Source: Tomocerus qinae (Eukaryota; Arthropoda; Collembola; Entomobryomorpha; Tomoceridae). From it: a stretch of DNA of 64,000 nucleotides. The notes beneath the pieces are model-generated. The model saw only the letters and a list, made by a program, of their open reading frames with translations. It had not been told where the DNA came from and did no database searches. The stretch spans positions 2,480,001-2,544,000 of the forward strand of contig CM034546.1 in the NCBI GenBank assembly GCA_020055645.1, in the 5' to 3' direction. Within the stretch, counting starts at the first letter, position 1; the number at the start of each line of letters is the position of its first letter. Made by a program: the position numbers and the translations under genes. Shown piece by piece: positions 1 to 12,215 of this stretch.

Positions 1-179
1 TTTCCATCTTGATTGATATTCGCATTTTCTTCACTTAAATCTCTCCAATCATTATTTTGACTTTTATCGCCATCTTCTTGAGGTTCGTTTGAGTTTACAG
101 GAAGACAGTTACAAAATTCCAATACAGAAAAGAACAAAAACAAATAAACGAAAAGATTCGGAGAAATTTTGGTTGCCAT
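1..179 (-). CDS. Secreted protein, N-terminal exon (partial)
   Basis: An ATG at 179-177 opens a frame that stays open for 59 residues to the window edge. Residues 1 to about 26 look like a classic signal peptide: a charged start (MATK), then a Phe/Leu-rich core ending near a small Cys-Asn-Cys stretch. What follows is acidic and polar (Glu, Asp, Asn, Gln rich), as in a propeptide or linker. The gene points away from the astacin gene about 1.9 kb downstream, so the two are divergent neighbours. I do not recognise the family; the visible part is too short for domain assignment. It could be another secreted protease or simply an acidic secreted protein. Confidence 0.6.
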   Translation of the reverse strand, partial: MATKISPNLFVYLFLFFSVLEFCNCLPVNSNEPQEDGDKSQNNDWRDLSEENANINQDG

Positions 180-2106
180 ACTAAAAATAGTTGAAGAAGC
201 TGCAGTAATGTTTTAAAACACCGTGGAGAAAATCAATTTACTAACTGTATAGAAATAAATTGCTCACCTGGCTACACACCGAGAAGTCTAAATAGTAGCT
301 CTTGATTTTTTGCCTTTTGTTTAATTTATTCTGTTTAGTTTGATTGAGACGTGACTTCTGTTATGAATGTGGCCATAATTCCTTTTCATTCTACCTACTC
401 ATTATTCAAACTGGCGTTTCACTTGTATAATACCAAGTATTAATACATAATGACATAATATTATTGCGTCTATATTATAATGATATTAATCACGAAAATT
501 ATTTTATGTTTACGTAAAGTTGTTTTCCTCTTAAACGACAAATATTTGTCTCAAAACTCGGACTTTAAAATGATATTATGGAAATTCAGTGACCCAAGTC
601 AGAAAACACGAGAAGTCTTATATTTAAACCGTTTGACATTTGACTAAAGGACATGAAATGTAAAATGTCAATAAATTTTGATAGTAAGAGATCAGTTAGT
701 CATTAATTAGCCTTTTGTCTTTGTCTAATTTTGAACCAAGTAACTGTAGTGCAGACAGTGCTTGGTTACACATATTATGCCATTATATGCATTGCAAAAC
801 GTCGCCCACCCAAAATGTGATAATAATAAAAGAATCGTTATTTTTAGGAACTTTTGGCTTTTCTTCTGTAGTACGTGGTTGGGAATTTATTGATTACTAT
901 TATATTTTGTGGAATTATTCAATACAGCATTCTTTACATCAACCTGTCAAGTTAGACATTCTAACTGCGCCATAAGATGCCAAAGTAAGTTTCTGCAAGA
1001 TGCCAAAGAAAGCACAACCGATAAAACAGTATAATTATTATATTATCTACTTTACTTGTACGTACTTACAAGTATTACTGATGTGTTATTTCGCTATAAT
1101 TCCTACACTGAAGTTTAACAATGATATTTTTGTATTTTAATGATTCTCCTTACTGTCATAATAACAAAATAATAATATATTATATTTAAAACCAATTTGC
1201 ACAATAAGGAATGCATTGACTATAATCATAACTTGTACCGTGTCCCTGTTAATCACAAATAGTTTCACTTGCTGTTGCATATGAAATTGACCTTAGTTTT
1301 TTGGAGCGTCGAAAATAATTGCTAACAAACACATCATGAAAATGATACAGTTTACTTGTATTTGCAAGACATTTTAAACATAATTTATACACAACACTTA
1401 TATTCTGATTTCTAAAACCGAAAATAGTGGTTTGATACCAATCATGGTTTGCCTACTTGGCAATTCTATTTCAGTTACATAGGAGGATGTCATATATACC
1501 TGGTGTTTAAATTGTAATGTAAAGACTCAAAATAAAATGTTTGCATTTTGCAAAGGTCAACCAGGGCAAATTTAGCAAATAAAAAATAATTATTATAATC
1601 CTGCCTTCATCCTAAAAGAAAAGTTGAACTACAAACTACCTAGAAAGACTAATGGCAGCTAATTGCTCTGATACTTATTGCAATGTTAATTATTATATAA
1701 TTTTGAGGCTATTTATGAAGTTCTGTATTCCTCACTGGGTGCTGACGTTTGCTTAATATTTAAAATCTTAAAATGGGAATAGCTACCAGGAATCAATGAA
1801 TTATTAATATTATTAAAAACAATGATATTCTACTTAAATTGAATTTTTAATGCTACAAAATATTACAATTCAATGCAAAAAATTATTCACCGAAGTGTAT
1901 GCATTGTTTAGAGTTGAATAACCTATCATCTACATTACAATCTGACCGGGTACACAGCAAATATTAGTAGCAAAGTTCATTCATTATAGTAACTCCTTGG
2001 AGCCAGTTTGGTACTTAGTTTTTGTTACGTTTGTCTGCTAAGTCTGCCGTACTTTTTACAAATTTTAAGTATTGATGAAATTTTAATTAAAAATTTATAT
2101 ATAGTC
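180..2106. other. Intergenic, AT-rich; no gene seen
   Basis: This stretch separates the divergent secreted-protein gene and the astacin gene. It holds only short unsupported reading frames and no transposon ends that I could pair. Both genes' promoters must lie here, but I could not pick a convincing TATA box or initiator. Confidence 0.5.
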
Positions 2107-5100
2107 ATGCAAAAATTCATTTTTCATTTTACAATAGCAACTGCATTGGAACTTCTTGTACTTTACTCAGTGTCAACAGAAGATAAAATTGGTGAACTAA
2201 TTACAGACATATATAAGCCCACTCAAATAATATGAAGACTTAAAAATGTTTTTATTTATTTATAGAGTATGTAGAAGTGATTGAAGACGACATGATTTAT
2301 TATATTCAGAAAACATCAGATAGCAGAGCCGGAGCGTTACATCACAATCGTTCCAAACTCAGTCTAATATGGCCTGACAAAACGGTTTATTACAAGTTTG
2401 ACCCGTCTGCTAAAAAAGGTATTTATTCTTTTTTTACCAGTTTTTATTTTGTGTACTTAAATTGATGTACATAGTAAGCATAGTAAATAACAAAATCTTA
2501 AAAATCGGAATTTCTTAAGAATCGAAGAATTTTTCAATTATTTCAACATCATTAATGGGATTCAATGAACTATAACGTACGACTATTATTCCAATTTGAA
2601 AAGTGAATTTCTAGAGTATATTCCGATATTTAGTAGTTCGAACGGAAAATTTTCAGATTTTAACTTTTTTCATAAGTTATTGGAACTTTTGAACGATTTG
2701 GATGTAGACTCTTTTTGCCAAAATATTTACTTTTGAATGGGATAGCCCTCCGTACGAGAGTAAGGACAGCAATGGATACAATAGAAGGGGCGATTCCGAA
2801 TTGTATAAAATTTAAAATGTACGAACCCAAAAAAAATCAGCCCACAAAACATTTTACAACAATACAAGCTGGAGAGGGATGCAGTTCTACAGTTGGATAT
2901 GAAACTCCAAAGAATAGGAAGCAGGTACACTTTTTACTTCCCAATGATTATTTTCAAAATTCTATAAGTGTTTATAATTATCAAAATGTTGAAATTTTAA
3001 ATATTAAACTTATCTTTATCTACAGAACAGACTATCGTAATAATCGATATAATTCCGCGTATCCAAATAGTTCCGCCTAGGCGGAATTATTTCGATTTTA
3101 TTTCACTTTTTTGGCTGTTATTGGTAATAATTCTGCGTGTCGAAATAATTCCGCGTACCTACACAAGTGAATGTTAATTTATGTATATAAAATGTACGTA
3201 AATTTTGATATGAGATGTAAAAATTTTGGTTAATGGCATCTAAACTTAGATAGATAAGTGGATGTGTGCTAAATAAGTAAGAGCATTGACTTAAGAGATA
3301 TGTTCTAGGTAAATGGCATAATGGTAAGTTTAGTTGCAATTTGCAATCATTCTGAAATGGCAGAAACAGAGAAAGAACGTGTATTTTTTACTCCAAAAAG
3401 ACCTAGTATCTATACATGTCTAGGAAATTGGATTTTAAAATCCAGACTATTCAATTATGTGAATGGAATTTAGGACACTTTAATTACAGACTTTAAACCA
3501 GGCAAGGATTATAACAAAATGAGAGAGATGCTACGGAAGTTCTTTTATGGACTTGAAACAATAATTCCACGTGGAATTATTTCGATTATTACGGTATACT
3601 AGTTAAAATTACCATTTTATTCAAGTATAACTAACACTGTCAAAAGTCAAATTTCAGTCACTGTCAATGTCACTTTTGAAAAGAAACAGATTAGATATTC
3701 AATTGTTCCTAGTGCAAACATCTGTATATAATTGTTTAAACCGGTGCATTATTTTTTGTCATTTAGCAAGTCACAATAAACTTTGAAGGATGTCCAACTG
3801 GAAAAGTTGTCCATGAATTCCTTCACACATTGGGGTTCTTTCACGAGCAATCAAGAAATGACAGAGGCTATTATGTCGACATTAATCTTCAAAACATAAA
3901 AAACAGTAGGGTGACATTTATTTTAAACAATTCTAAATCTGTTTCTTTTTTATCATTTTAAGGGCACATTTATCTTTCGTCAAAATCCAAATTCAAACAG
4001 CGAAACGTACACTATAAAATTAGATTTTTGAAAACCAATTTCTTATCGTCCCGGCCCTAAATGTCCCAATTAAAAAACATTCTCTTTTAACCTAAAATTT
4101 GAAGTTTATGGAAGCACATGTATGTATTTAAATTTCATTTCAAATCTACCTGGTTCAAAATTATTCCGCTCTGGAATATCCAGAATCCAGAGAGACAGAC
4201 AGACAGAAATAGTATTTGTATAAGGATAAAATAAGCTTTTAAGAATAAACCGTCAAACATAATTCTATAATATAATCGCACTAATACCTGACTATCTATG
4301 TCTTGGTACGACCGCCTAGGAAACCTGCATATATTACGTAACGTAAAACCCCCTTTCTCAAGTGTAGCGCAAGTGCTAGCTGTAACTCTTTTGGGCATCG
4401 CTTCCTCCCATCAACTATCAACGTAATATATGCACGTTCCTTGAAAGCACAAAAGTAAAATGCGCATGCCCCTCCCTCTAAACCAACGAATTGAGTTGTT
4501 TCATATTATTATAACATCAGAACAATAATACGAATTCACATAAGATGATTATTGGTGATTGAATGGAAATAATTAGCTAAAGAAGGCAATTCGTTTTCCA
4601 AAATCCCGGAAAGGGGAACATTCTGGGGTGTTTAATAAAAATAATGTTTTATTATTCCCCATTTGAACCGGAATTGTTTTTATTACTGTGATGGGTTGCC
4701 TGCTTAATTTCTCTTGAGTGCCAGGTTCGCCCCTTAGCTGGGTTCAACTATAATGAATAAGTACACTAGATAAAATGAAATACTTATTTTGTCTTAAATG
4801 TGTCTCTTAAATGTTTAGCATCACGTTTCAATTTTGAAACTGACGCCAAGAGGGGTTATGTTACAAGTTACTACCATCAACCCTACAACTTTGAAAGCGT
4901 AATGCACTATGGATTTACAGACTTTGCCATAAATAAAAAGCAACCAACAATAATTCCTAAAGTAAGGAGAAAATGTTGTTTAATTTTTACTCTTGGAAAA
5001 TAATAATTACCAAATAAATTTTGCCTTCTCGTAAAAGCACAATACTTTTTAGATAGTTAATTTACATTTGCTTTACACTATTGTTGAACATTTATTTGGT

Positions 5101-5354
5101 GATTTTTGATAAGCTAAATCTAAGATGAAATAGATGGAAGATCATTTATGGTTCCCGTATAAAATGTTTGACAATAAAATGGTGTATTTAAAGTTTTTAA
5201 AATAATACAAATTATTTTGCAAAAGTGCAATAGAACTGCCATTGGATGGAATTATGACTTAACTCCACACGGACAACGTGAATATCTCAGTGCAGGGGAT
5301 CTAAAAATGATTGCTGAGCGGTACGGATGTGAGGATATTATGAATTGTTGTTAA
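2107..5354 (+). CDS. Astacin-family zinc metalloprotease (M12A), secreted, six exons
   Basis: Exons by frame, phase and GT-AG: 2107-2191, 2266-2418, 2746-2924, 3767-3905, 4819-4961, 5226-5354 (275 residues). Astacins are secreted zinc endopeptidases made as zymogens. Visible here: a signal peptide (residues 1 to about 23); a short propeptide with an acidic EDDMI that could be the aspartate switch; the catalytic domain from about residue 62; zinc ligands H155, H159 and H165 with catalytic E156 in HEFLHTLGFFHEQSR; and the Met-turn SVMHYG with M214 and Tyr ligand Y216. All key residues are present, so the enzyme should be active. No CUB or EGF tail follows. The last exon ends MNCC-stop, but a donor just before that stop (GT at 5350 or 5347) is in phase with the CAP exons downstream, so a longer form is possible. 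Introns 3 and 4 hold repeats. Confidence 0.88.
3031..3600. mobile_element. Palindrome-rich inverted-repeat element (MITE-like) in astacin intron 3
   Basis: The two ends are inverted copies sharing CGTAATAATCGA followed by A/T and ATAATTCC, at about 3031-3055 and 3575-3600. Inside are further AATTCCGCG-type units, including two perfect palindromes: TTCCGCCTAGGCGGAA (3071-3086) and AATTCCACGTGGAATT (3563-3578, give or take 2). No coding frame is seen. The superfamily and target duplication are unclear. Confidence 0.55.
3906..4818. repeat. Astacin intron 4 with repeat-like insertion
   Basis: The 913-bp intron contains a less AT-rich block (about 4130-4480) with a GACAGACAGACAG run followed by T/A-rich sequence. 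This resembles tails of short interspersed elements in insects. The assignment is a recollection of style, not an alignment. No coding exon is visible inside. Confidence 0.3.
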
Positions 5355-5770
5355 ATAACTTATACTACAAACTTAATTGAAAACTTAACATTTATGTTAA
5401 ACAGGTTAACGTTTAATTTCATGGACTGTACGCATTATATACTATATCTGTTTTTTATTGGATAGTCAACATTTCCGATTTTCGATAACGATGAATAATT
5501 TTATTGCAATTCTAAGGTGGGAAACCAACTCGTAACAAATATCCGATACCAAACATGCAAAAATTTAATACTTTACACGAAAATAACTGTAGAAAAACTT
5601 CCAGGATAAATCAAAACGAAAATAAAAACAGTTTTATGACGGGTAATTCGTTTTCTAGATACACTATTTAATTATTATTTTCCCTTTGTTTTTTAGTAAA
5701 GTTAATGATAACTAAATAAATAAACTAATAATATAAATTCATTAATTACTGTCCTCAATTTTTAAATAAG

Positions 5771-7852
5771 CACCATCGAACTGTCTTTTACCGGGAGCAT
5801 CAAATATTTATCCGGAGTGTAAGACAACCACAACCTCAGCACCAACCAAACCAGGACGAGAAACGACAGCTGCGTTAATAACATCGACCTCTACTCTACA
5901 AACTACAACTAAAAGAACAGAAACAATGACAACAACGACGGAGCCTGAATTTGATACAGAAAGTGGTTAGTGCTTTTTAAGTTGCTTAAATTTCATTTAT
6001 GTGCACCCGGTGCATTAAAACTGCATTCTAATTTGTTATTTATGTGACAAAACTATATTATGCCCAAAATGACAATTATTGTGGATTTGGATTTTGAAAA
6101 ATAGTAGAAATATGATCCAATCCAGTGACCTAATAAACATGCAATTATTTAAATAAATCAAGGATTTTCCACTTTATGCTATTCACTAGAAGTTATTTGA
6201 CCACCCTGGAGATATACTAATAAAATTATATAACGAGAAGCTTAAATAGAAGTTAACACATCTACATTTGGAAAATTGCGAGTTTGATTAGCTATATTAT
6301 GAGCCTTCTACCTCTGAGGAGTCTCAAACTACTTCACAATTACCAATACGCACAATTGTAGAAATTGTATTTAAAAATTGAAATAAATATATTATATTCC
6401 GTAGGTTCTATTTGATTCTATATATCACATTTTTACATATTTTAATAATCGTCCATTTTGTTTAGAATATCAAGCAACTGCACTGGAGACTCACAATTCT
6501 TACCGCAGAAAACATCAATCGCCTGATTTAAATCTAAACGATGAGGTAATGATTTAAATGCATTACACAAAGTTGAAAATACTATAGTAATCTAAAATTC
6601 GTATGATTTTATAACAATTCATTGGAGTAAGAATCTTAGAGGTTTAATGTTTGAAAACAAAAATTCGTTTGATTTTTCAGCTAAATGCAAATGCAATTAA
6701 ATGCGCCGAGTATTACGCTTCAAGATATGCCATAGACCACTCTTGTCCATTTAAAAAAGGAGCGGGAGAAAATTTGGTTGAATTTTACGGGTATTTGCAA
6801 AAGAGTTATGTTGCCGAAACAGCAACTGATGTTTGGTACGACGAAGAGGAAGACTACGATTATGAAAATCCTGGATATTCAGATAAAACTGGAGACTTCA
6901 CTCAATTAGTTTGGAGGTCAACCACTTCCATGGGATTTGGAATAGCAAGCAACGATTCGGGCGATGGGGTTGAAGACGATAATTACATGGTGGCAGTAGC
7001 TTTATATAATCCCCCTGGAAACGTCCAGAACAATTTCGAAGAAAATGTTTTCTCATCTGGAGAAACCTACCAAAGCATAGCTTTAAGCCTTCACTATGAG
7101 TTACGGAAAAAACATCAAGTGGGAGAACTCGATTTTGAAGCGGATGTAAGATTTTTATGAAGTTTAGTAGTTTCCACAAGGTACAAAATAGCATTTATCG
7201 CTGATAAGTGATAAATGGTTTCCAATGGCAATAAACTTAAAATACTTTAACCTAAATCAGTGCTACTAAAAGGTATAATAGTATTAATATATTTCCCTTT
7301 AAACAATATGCAGAGTAATGGATAAAAACAGGCATTTAATTTTGAAATAACAGGCTTTTATTCAGTAATTATTATTACCAATTCTATCTTAAAACACCTC
7401 AAAAAGTAGGAAATTTTGTACACTGCTGATTTCTGTCCAAAGTATTATTTAAATAAAAACAATATATTTTTGTATGTATTTAGTTGAACGAAAAAGCAAT
7501 GCAATGTGTGCAGTACTATCTTGACGTTGAGGATATCGACACAGATTGTCCATTTATTAACTACGATGAAGTTGGTGAAAACTTTTTGGGTTTGGATGCA
7601 GATTGGAATTATGAGGACGCAACAGAAATTGCAATTTACGAATGGTATTCTGAAGAACTACAGTACGATTACGAGGATCCTGAATATTCGGAGGATACCG
7701 GCAATTTTGCTCAATTGGTATGGAAATCTAGTCAACAACTTGGATTTGCTGTGGCGAATAATTCAGAATACATTATCATTGTAGCTTTGTACAGTCCACC
7801 CGGGAATGTGGAAGGTGAATACCGGGAAAATGTATATCCCCCTTTGAATTAA
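5771..7852 (+). CDS. Tandem CAP-domain (GAPR-1-like) protein with Thr-rich linker; probably 3' part of the astacin gene
   Basis: Exons: 5771-5965 (Cys-bearing segment, then a Thr/Ser-rich linker), 6466-6545 (first helix, ALETHNSYRRKH), 6681-7145 (rest of CAP 1 and start of CAP 2), 7484-7852 (rest of CAP 2 and stop). CAP proteins are mostly secreted; roles in lipid binding or protease-like activity are debated. Each domain shows the GEN motif, the WY.E helix, the FTQLVW or FAQLVW signature and the PPGNV..E..ENV ending of the GAPR-1/GLIPR2 branch. The intron splits both domains at the same point, after the first helix, which points to internal duplication. The GHFT histidine is Asp in domain 1 and Asn in domain 2, so the usual metal site is altered. 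No signal-peptide exon lies between the astacin stop and exon 5771, and the phases fit a splice from the astacin gene. A separate gene with an unseen first exon remains possible. Confidence 0.78.
7180..7425. mobile_element. Decayed copy of the hAT-like MITE, in the intron between CAP exons
   Basis: It starts near GTACAAAATA (7181) and ends TTTTGTACACTG (7414-7425), matching both ends of the MITE at 12693-13306. The inner sequence after the left end also resembles that copy. The left terminus is decayed and no target duplication is visible. Confidence 0.5.
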
Positions 7853-9773
7853 AATGTTTTAAATTATTTATCCATACTTTCATAACATTTTTTATGATTC
7901 ATGGGATGTTATAATTATATATAAATTTTTCTTGTGAAGCTAATGGATTGTATTTTGAATGATTTTAATTTTATAAGTAAATTTTATTCAATTTTATAAT
8001 TTGAAGAGATTTATGATTGGAGGTTCGCTCCAGAGATGCTGGAGGCTATTTAAATGCAAAGGCACTTCCACTATATTTTTAAACATTGAAATCAAAATAT
8101 GAAAATATAAATAAAAAATTGAATTGGAAACTGTACAGTGCGGTGATTCAAATGAGATTGGGATTCAAAACGTTTTGTAACCTTTGACATATTTATTACA
8201 GATAGATATTCATGTGATTGGAATATCTATCTGATTGATGATGACATTTGATGTATGTCCTCGTTCTCGTTGAAGATGAGTCAAATGCTGCTATAGACAC
8301 TATCACTATATAGTTCTCTGTGCACAGTGAGCAGTGACACCATCACATTGAGCTAGGCTATATTACTTATATTTATTAATTACACTTTACCAGACTGCGT
8401 GTCGATGATGCTTAAGCAATCATTTCATATTGCTACCCTCACTTGATTAATTATTTCGTTTCGTGTGTATTGCTATAATTAAAATCATCTACGACTGTAT
8501 ATTTTTAAGTATCATAGCAGTGCCTGTTTGTCTGAACTATTAAAATACGCTTTTCAGTATTGTTATGTATATAATGCTATTCAATTAGTTGTAGTGAAGA
8601 GAGAAAATAAAAATAAACATAAAATAATAATTAGGTTAGGAAATCCCTACATAAAATCGCACCTACTTATATAAAATTTGTCCCTATATAAACCTGACCT
8701 CGATATAAAAATAAAGTCATGTGATAATAATATATTAAATATAGATAGATACCAGTACCGTATTTAGAAATCGATTTCGGAGGGGGAAATAACGTCATAC
8801 AACTATATCTATTGAACATATTTGCGCGGAACTGTAAAATGATGGTTTATTTTGACAAAAATAAGCCAAATAGCCTAAAGATTCCATAAAATAAAACCCA
8901 GAAAGTTTTTGATGTTTTGAGAAAAAAATTCTTTTTCTTGGATTTCGGGGGGTAAAATTGTCCTCTTTGCTTTCACACACACATACTAGCAGAGGCTCAA
9001 CCATTTTCCCCAGTTTGGACAATCCAAATTCAGGAAACATTTCAGCAATCCTCAACCATACATTTTTACACGCATTGTTATGGATCGTGCACAAAGAATT
9101 GTTTCTGAAATGTGCTTTCCTATAAAGAAGTAATAAAATATTTACATTCAATAGTTATAACTGGTTTGTTTTTATATATGAGGGGTTAACTCTATAGAGT
9201 GTGGTTCTTTTTTAAAACAAAAGGGAAAATGCTAAATTATATACACCACAATTTTACGCTAGAAATAAAAATAATAATATAAGAAACAATTCCTATCAGC
9301 TATCATCGACTTGGTTAACATTTAAGGTTATATAGGTAAAGGTTTTTTCCATAAATTGTTATACTTGTGACTATTTATTTGCAAAAGCTGATCACAAATG
9401 GAATTTTTCAAACGGTATTATGAATTGCTGATTCATACTGGAGATGCTCTTATTGTGCCAATGAAAGGAAGGCTATATACCTATGTGTTATTCTAACAAT
9501 AAAACTTGTTTTCAAGTAGAAAAAAAATTAGGGTAAAGATGCATCACTCGTTAATATTTTAGTGGTTTTTTATTAACTTGTAAATCACCAAAGAAACGAA
9601 AATGATTTAACATGTAATATTGTGGTACTCAAAGCTTAAAAATCGTATACATGTGTTTCGGCTTAGAAAAATTATTTTAGTTAATTACAATTCACTTTTC
9701 CACTGTTTTATATGTTGTAAACATAATAGAAAGCAACCGTTTTAATTTCACAGTGTTGAACACAATCACAAAA
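7853..9773. other. Gene-poor spacer
   Basis: No supported gene between the CAP gene and the tail of the minus-strand receptor. A 118-residue minus-strand frame at 8795-9151 has no recognisable domain and no signal peptide or exon context; it may be transposon debris. Confidence 0.45.
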
Positions 9774-12215
9774 TCATTTTACACGGGAAATTGTTAATTT
9801 GTTTTGAAATTTAGTTTTGGCAGTTTTAATAGTATTCCAAGCAGTGAAGATAAATATCTGGACTATCTCTATAATGTGTTTTCTATCTTCCCATAGGAAT
9901 GCTGTAGAATATATAAGCACAATGGAGATACTGATCAAAAATATAGACAAAATATTGGAATTGCTGAATGTTATTGGCCGTGGGAGATTTCTCTTCCAGC
10001 AAGTTTTGCATTTCGTAAAATTATTTCTTTTGAAATATTCTACCCATTTATGATAAATTCCGGAATCACTAAGGGCAAGTAATCTCGGTTTTAGAAACGG
10101 GAAAATCATTGGAATTTCATTACTATGAAGAGAGGTATGAACGAGTAAGGTAAAGAGGGATTTATCTTCAGTCCCATAATACAAGTTTTTCTTTGGTTTT
10201 ACTCCTCCATTCTGTGGATTCCAATGAGAGTCATTCAGAAGTCGATGCAAACGAGAAGTCCTGAGAATCAAAGCCGAATTATTGCATTGTGCAATCCATT
10301 GTTGAGCACTCGTCGAAGGGAAATCAGGAGGAAGGCTCACAAGTTTCCAAATTTTATCCAGTAAATTCAAATTTTTGGAAACCCCAATGATGTTGTACGA
10401 TACCCGTAGATCGAAGATTAGACGTATTAATGGAAATATTAAATACTTTGCGGGGGCGTGGTCGTTAGGTTTAACGCAGAACTTCTTCAACCCGTTGTGT
10501 ACAACTGTCATCACAGCACCGAATGTTTCGTCATTAGGAAATGAATCGTTGCATAACTGGGACTCAATGGTATTATTTCTATGTTGACAATATCGAAAAC
10601 AAAGATTTATAATAAGATCTTGAGTTTGGCGATCCATATAAAAAGGTTCAAACGCATTTGCTAACGTAAATTCGCTAAAAGCAATGAAATTTGACAGATT
10701 TGCCAAATGTTCGATGGATTCAATTCTTTTCACTGGGCGTGGTTCAACTAAATCTGTAGTAACAATTCCCTTGTACCCATTTGTCAGGACAATGAACATG
10801 AGTAACATCGGGCCGATCAATAATTTGATCCAGATTAATTTGTTGGTCTTTGATGATAAGGAGTAAGTTACTTCTAGCAAATAAGCATAGCAAATCCAAA
10901 AAATTGGAATACTTTCATCTTTTCTGCAAAATGTTACACAATTGACGAATACAATTACTGTGAAAATAGAAATAATAATTCCTAGCCAAGCTTCAAGCCG
11001 AAAGGGACGAATGTACCCATAAAAAGAGAGATTTTCATCTTCCAAAACGACACAAGAAATGAAATTATAAGAATCTACTTTTGGTTGAATAACAACTAAA
11101 TATTGGCTCATAACTTGAAATTGTTGTCTATTAAATACTGATTCGATATTTAGGGACACATATTTTTGTTTCATTACATGCAATGATTGATGAACATCCA
11201 AAGGACAATACTCAAAGCTTTTTTTAATTCTTATTGTTGAATTTTTAAAGTTCTCGGCGATAAAAGAAGGAACCAGAAGATGCCAATTTCTTTCGCTGGA
11301 GAAATAAGCATTTTGAATCGGTGGTCCACAGTAAGATTTTATCCCCAATTCGCCATCTATTTCAGTTTTTAAAATAAATGAGCCTGCGAGTGTGCTTTTC
11401 TCGGTAAACATTTTCATAGCCATTGCGTGCAGTGGTTGATTAAGGCAATTATTTATAGAACATAAGAGCTCTATAGTGTAACTATGTTGATATCTGTTGT
11501 TCAATTGTGGACAAATAAAATATATCTTATCTTCAACCGTAATAGAAATCAAAAACCAAGGTTTTTTCCACAGAAGTCGGTGCACTACATTTGAATCCTT
11601 GCCGAACTGAGAGAACCCTTCAAAAATAAAAGAAGATCTTCTTTTTAACTGCAACTGTGCTTTGTTCATAAGCAAGTAAACAGAAGAATACTCTGCAAAA
11701 TTATACCACCTATTAGAGGACCTAGAACGATGTTCCCAAAAAAGATTACTTCTGCTGGAGACAATTTCACTAATATGATTGATTAATAAGAGGTCCACCA
11801 AAACATTAGGGTTGAAATTAACTGCGAAGTGTTCCAGACAATTAAATCGGCTCTCCATTCTAGGAGATGATAATATTACACTGACATTTGTCACTTTTAA
11901 TACATCAAAACATTTGCTACCCTTTTTTAATACTTTTATATAAAAATCTTTTTCCCATTCAAGCCATTCAATGTAGTCAGTTGGACTGCATAAATGTTCG
12001 TTTCCATTATATTTATGATTACTAATTGCGTAAGGAACCAGGATATTGCGTAATTCTGTATCCTGCAAGTCTTTTAAATGTGCTTCGAAGTTATTGTTAT
12101 CATGTTTGAAAATTATGTTAATGTAGCAGCTGTTATTCAAGTTCACAATTTCTGACAATTTCCAGCCAATAGTCAATTCGACATTATAAGATACTAACAC
12201 TAGAAACCAAAACAT
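9774..12215 (-). CDS. Divergent ionotropic receptor (IR), intact single-exon gene
   Basis: 813 residues from an ATG at 12215 with no intron. IRs are variant ionotropic glutamate receptors used for chemosensation at the plasma membrane. Seen in order: a hydrophobic signal-like start; a long N-terminal region; the S1 half of the ligand-binding domain; TM1 at about residues 408-430; a short pore-side segment with a Leu-Leu-Glu near 446; TM3 at about 462-480 running into ...GIVTTDLVEP, the usual start of S2; an S2 region of about 260 residues; TM4 at about 755-774; and a basic cytoplasmic tail. It is longer than most IRs because of the N-terminal domain. It shares layout, not close sequence, with the receptors at 46.9-56.6 kb and 58.9-60.8 kb. 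Ligand unknown. Confidence 0.8.
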   Translation of the reverse strand: MFWFLVLVSYNVELTIGWKLSEIVNLNNSCYINIIFKHDNNNFEAHLKDLQDTELRNILVPYAISNHKYNGNEHLCSPTDYIEWLEWEKDFYIKVLKKGSKCFDVLKVTNVSVILSSPRMESRFNCLEHFAVNFNPNVLVDLLLINHISEIVSSRSNLFWEHRSRSSNRWYNFAEYSSVYLLMNKAQLQLKRRSSFIFEGFSQFGKDSNVVHRLLWKKPWFLISITVEDKIYFICPQLNNRYQHSYTIELLCSINNCLNQPLHAMAMKMFTEKSTLAGSFILKTEIDGELGIKSYCGPPIQNAYFSSERNWHLLVPSFIAENFKNSTIRIKKSFEYCPLDVHQSLHVMKQKYVSLNIESVFNRQQFQVMSQYLVVIQPKVDSYNFISCVVLEDENLSFYGYIRPFRLEAWLGIIISIFTVIVFVNCVTFCRKDESIPIFWICYAYLLEVTYSLSSKTNKLIWIKLLIGPMLLMFIVLTNGYKGIVTTDLVEPRPVKRIESIEHLANLSNFIAFSEFTLANAFEPFYMDRQTQDLIINLCFRYCQHRNNTIESQLCNDSFPNDETFGAVMTVVHNGLKKFCVKPNDHAPAKYLIFPLIRLIFDLRVSYNIIGVSKNLNLLDKIWKLVSLPPDFPSTSAQQWIAQCNNSALILRTSRLHRLLNDSHWNPQNGGVKPKKNLYYGTEDKSLFTLLVHTSLHSNEIPMIFPFLKPRLLALSDSGIYHKWVEYFKRNNFTKCKTCWKRNLPRPITFSNSNILSIFLISISIVLIYSTAFLWEDRKHIIEIVQIFIFTAWNTIKTAKTKFQNKLTISRVK

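Noticed and set aside
5491-5520. Possible separate first exon for the CAP gene (short ATG frame)
   Set aside because: Only about nine codons precede the next GT, without a usable signal peptide; the in-phase splice from the astacin exon is the better explanation.
8795-9151. 118-residue minus-strand frame
   Set aside because: No signal peptide, domain or exon context that I can support; possible transposon debris.
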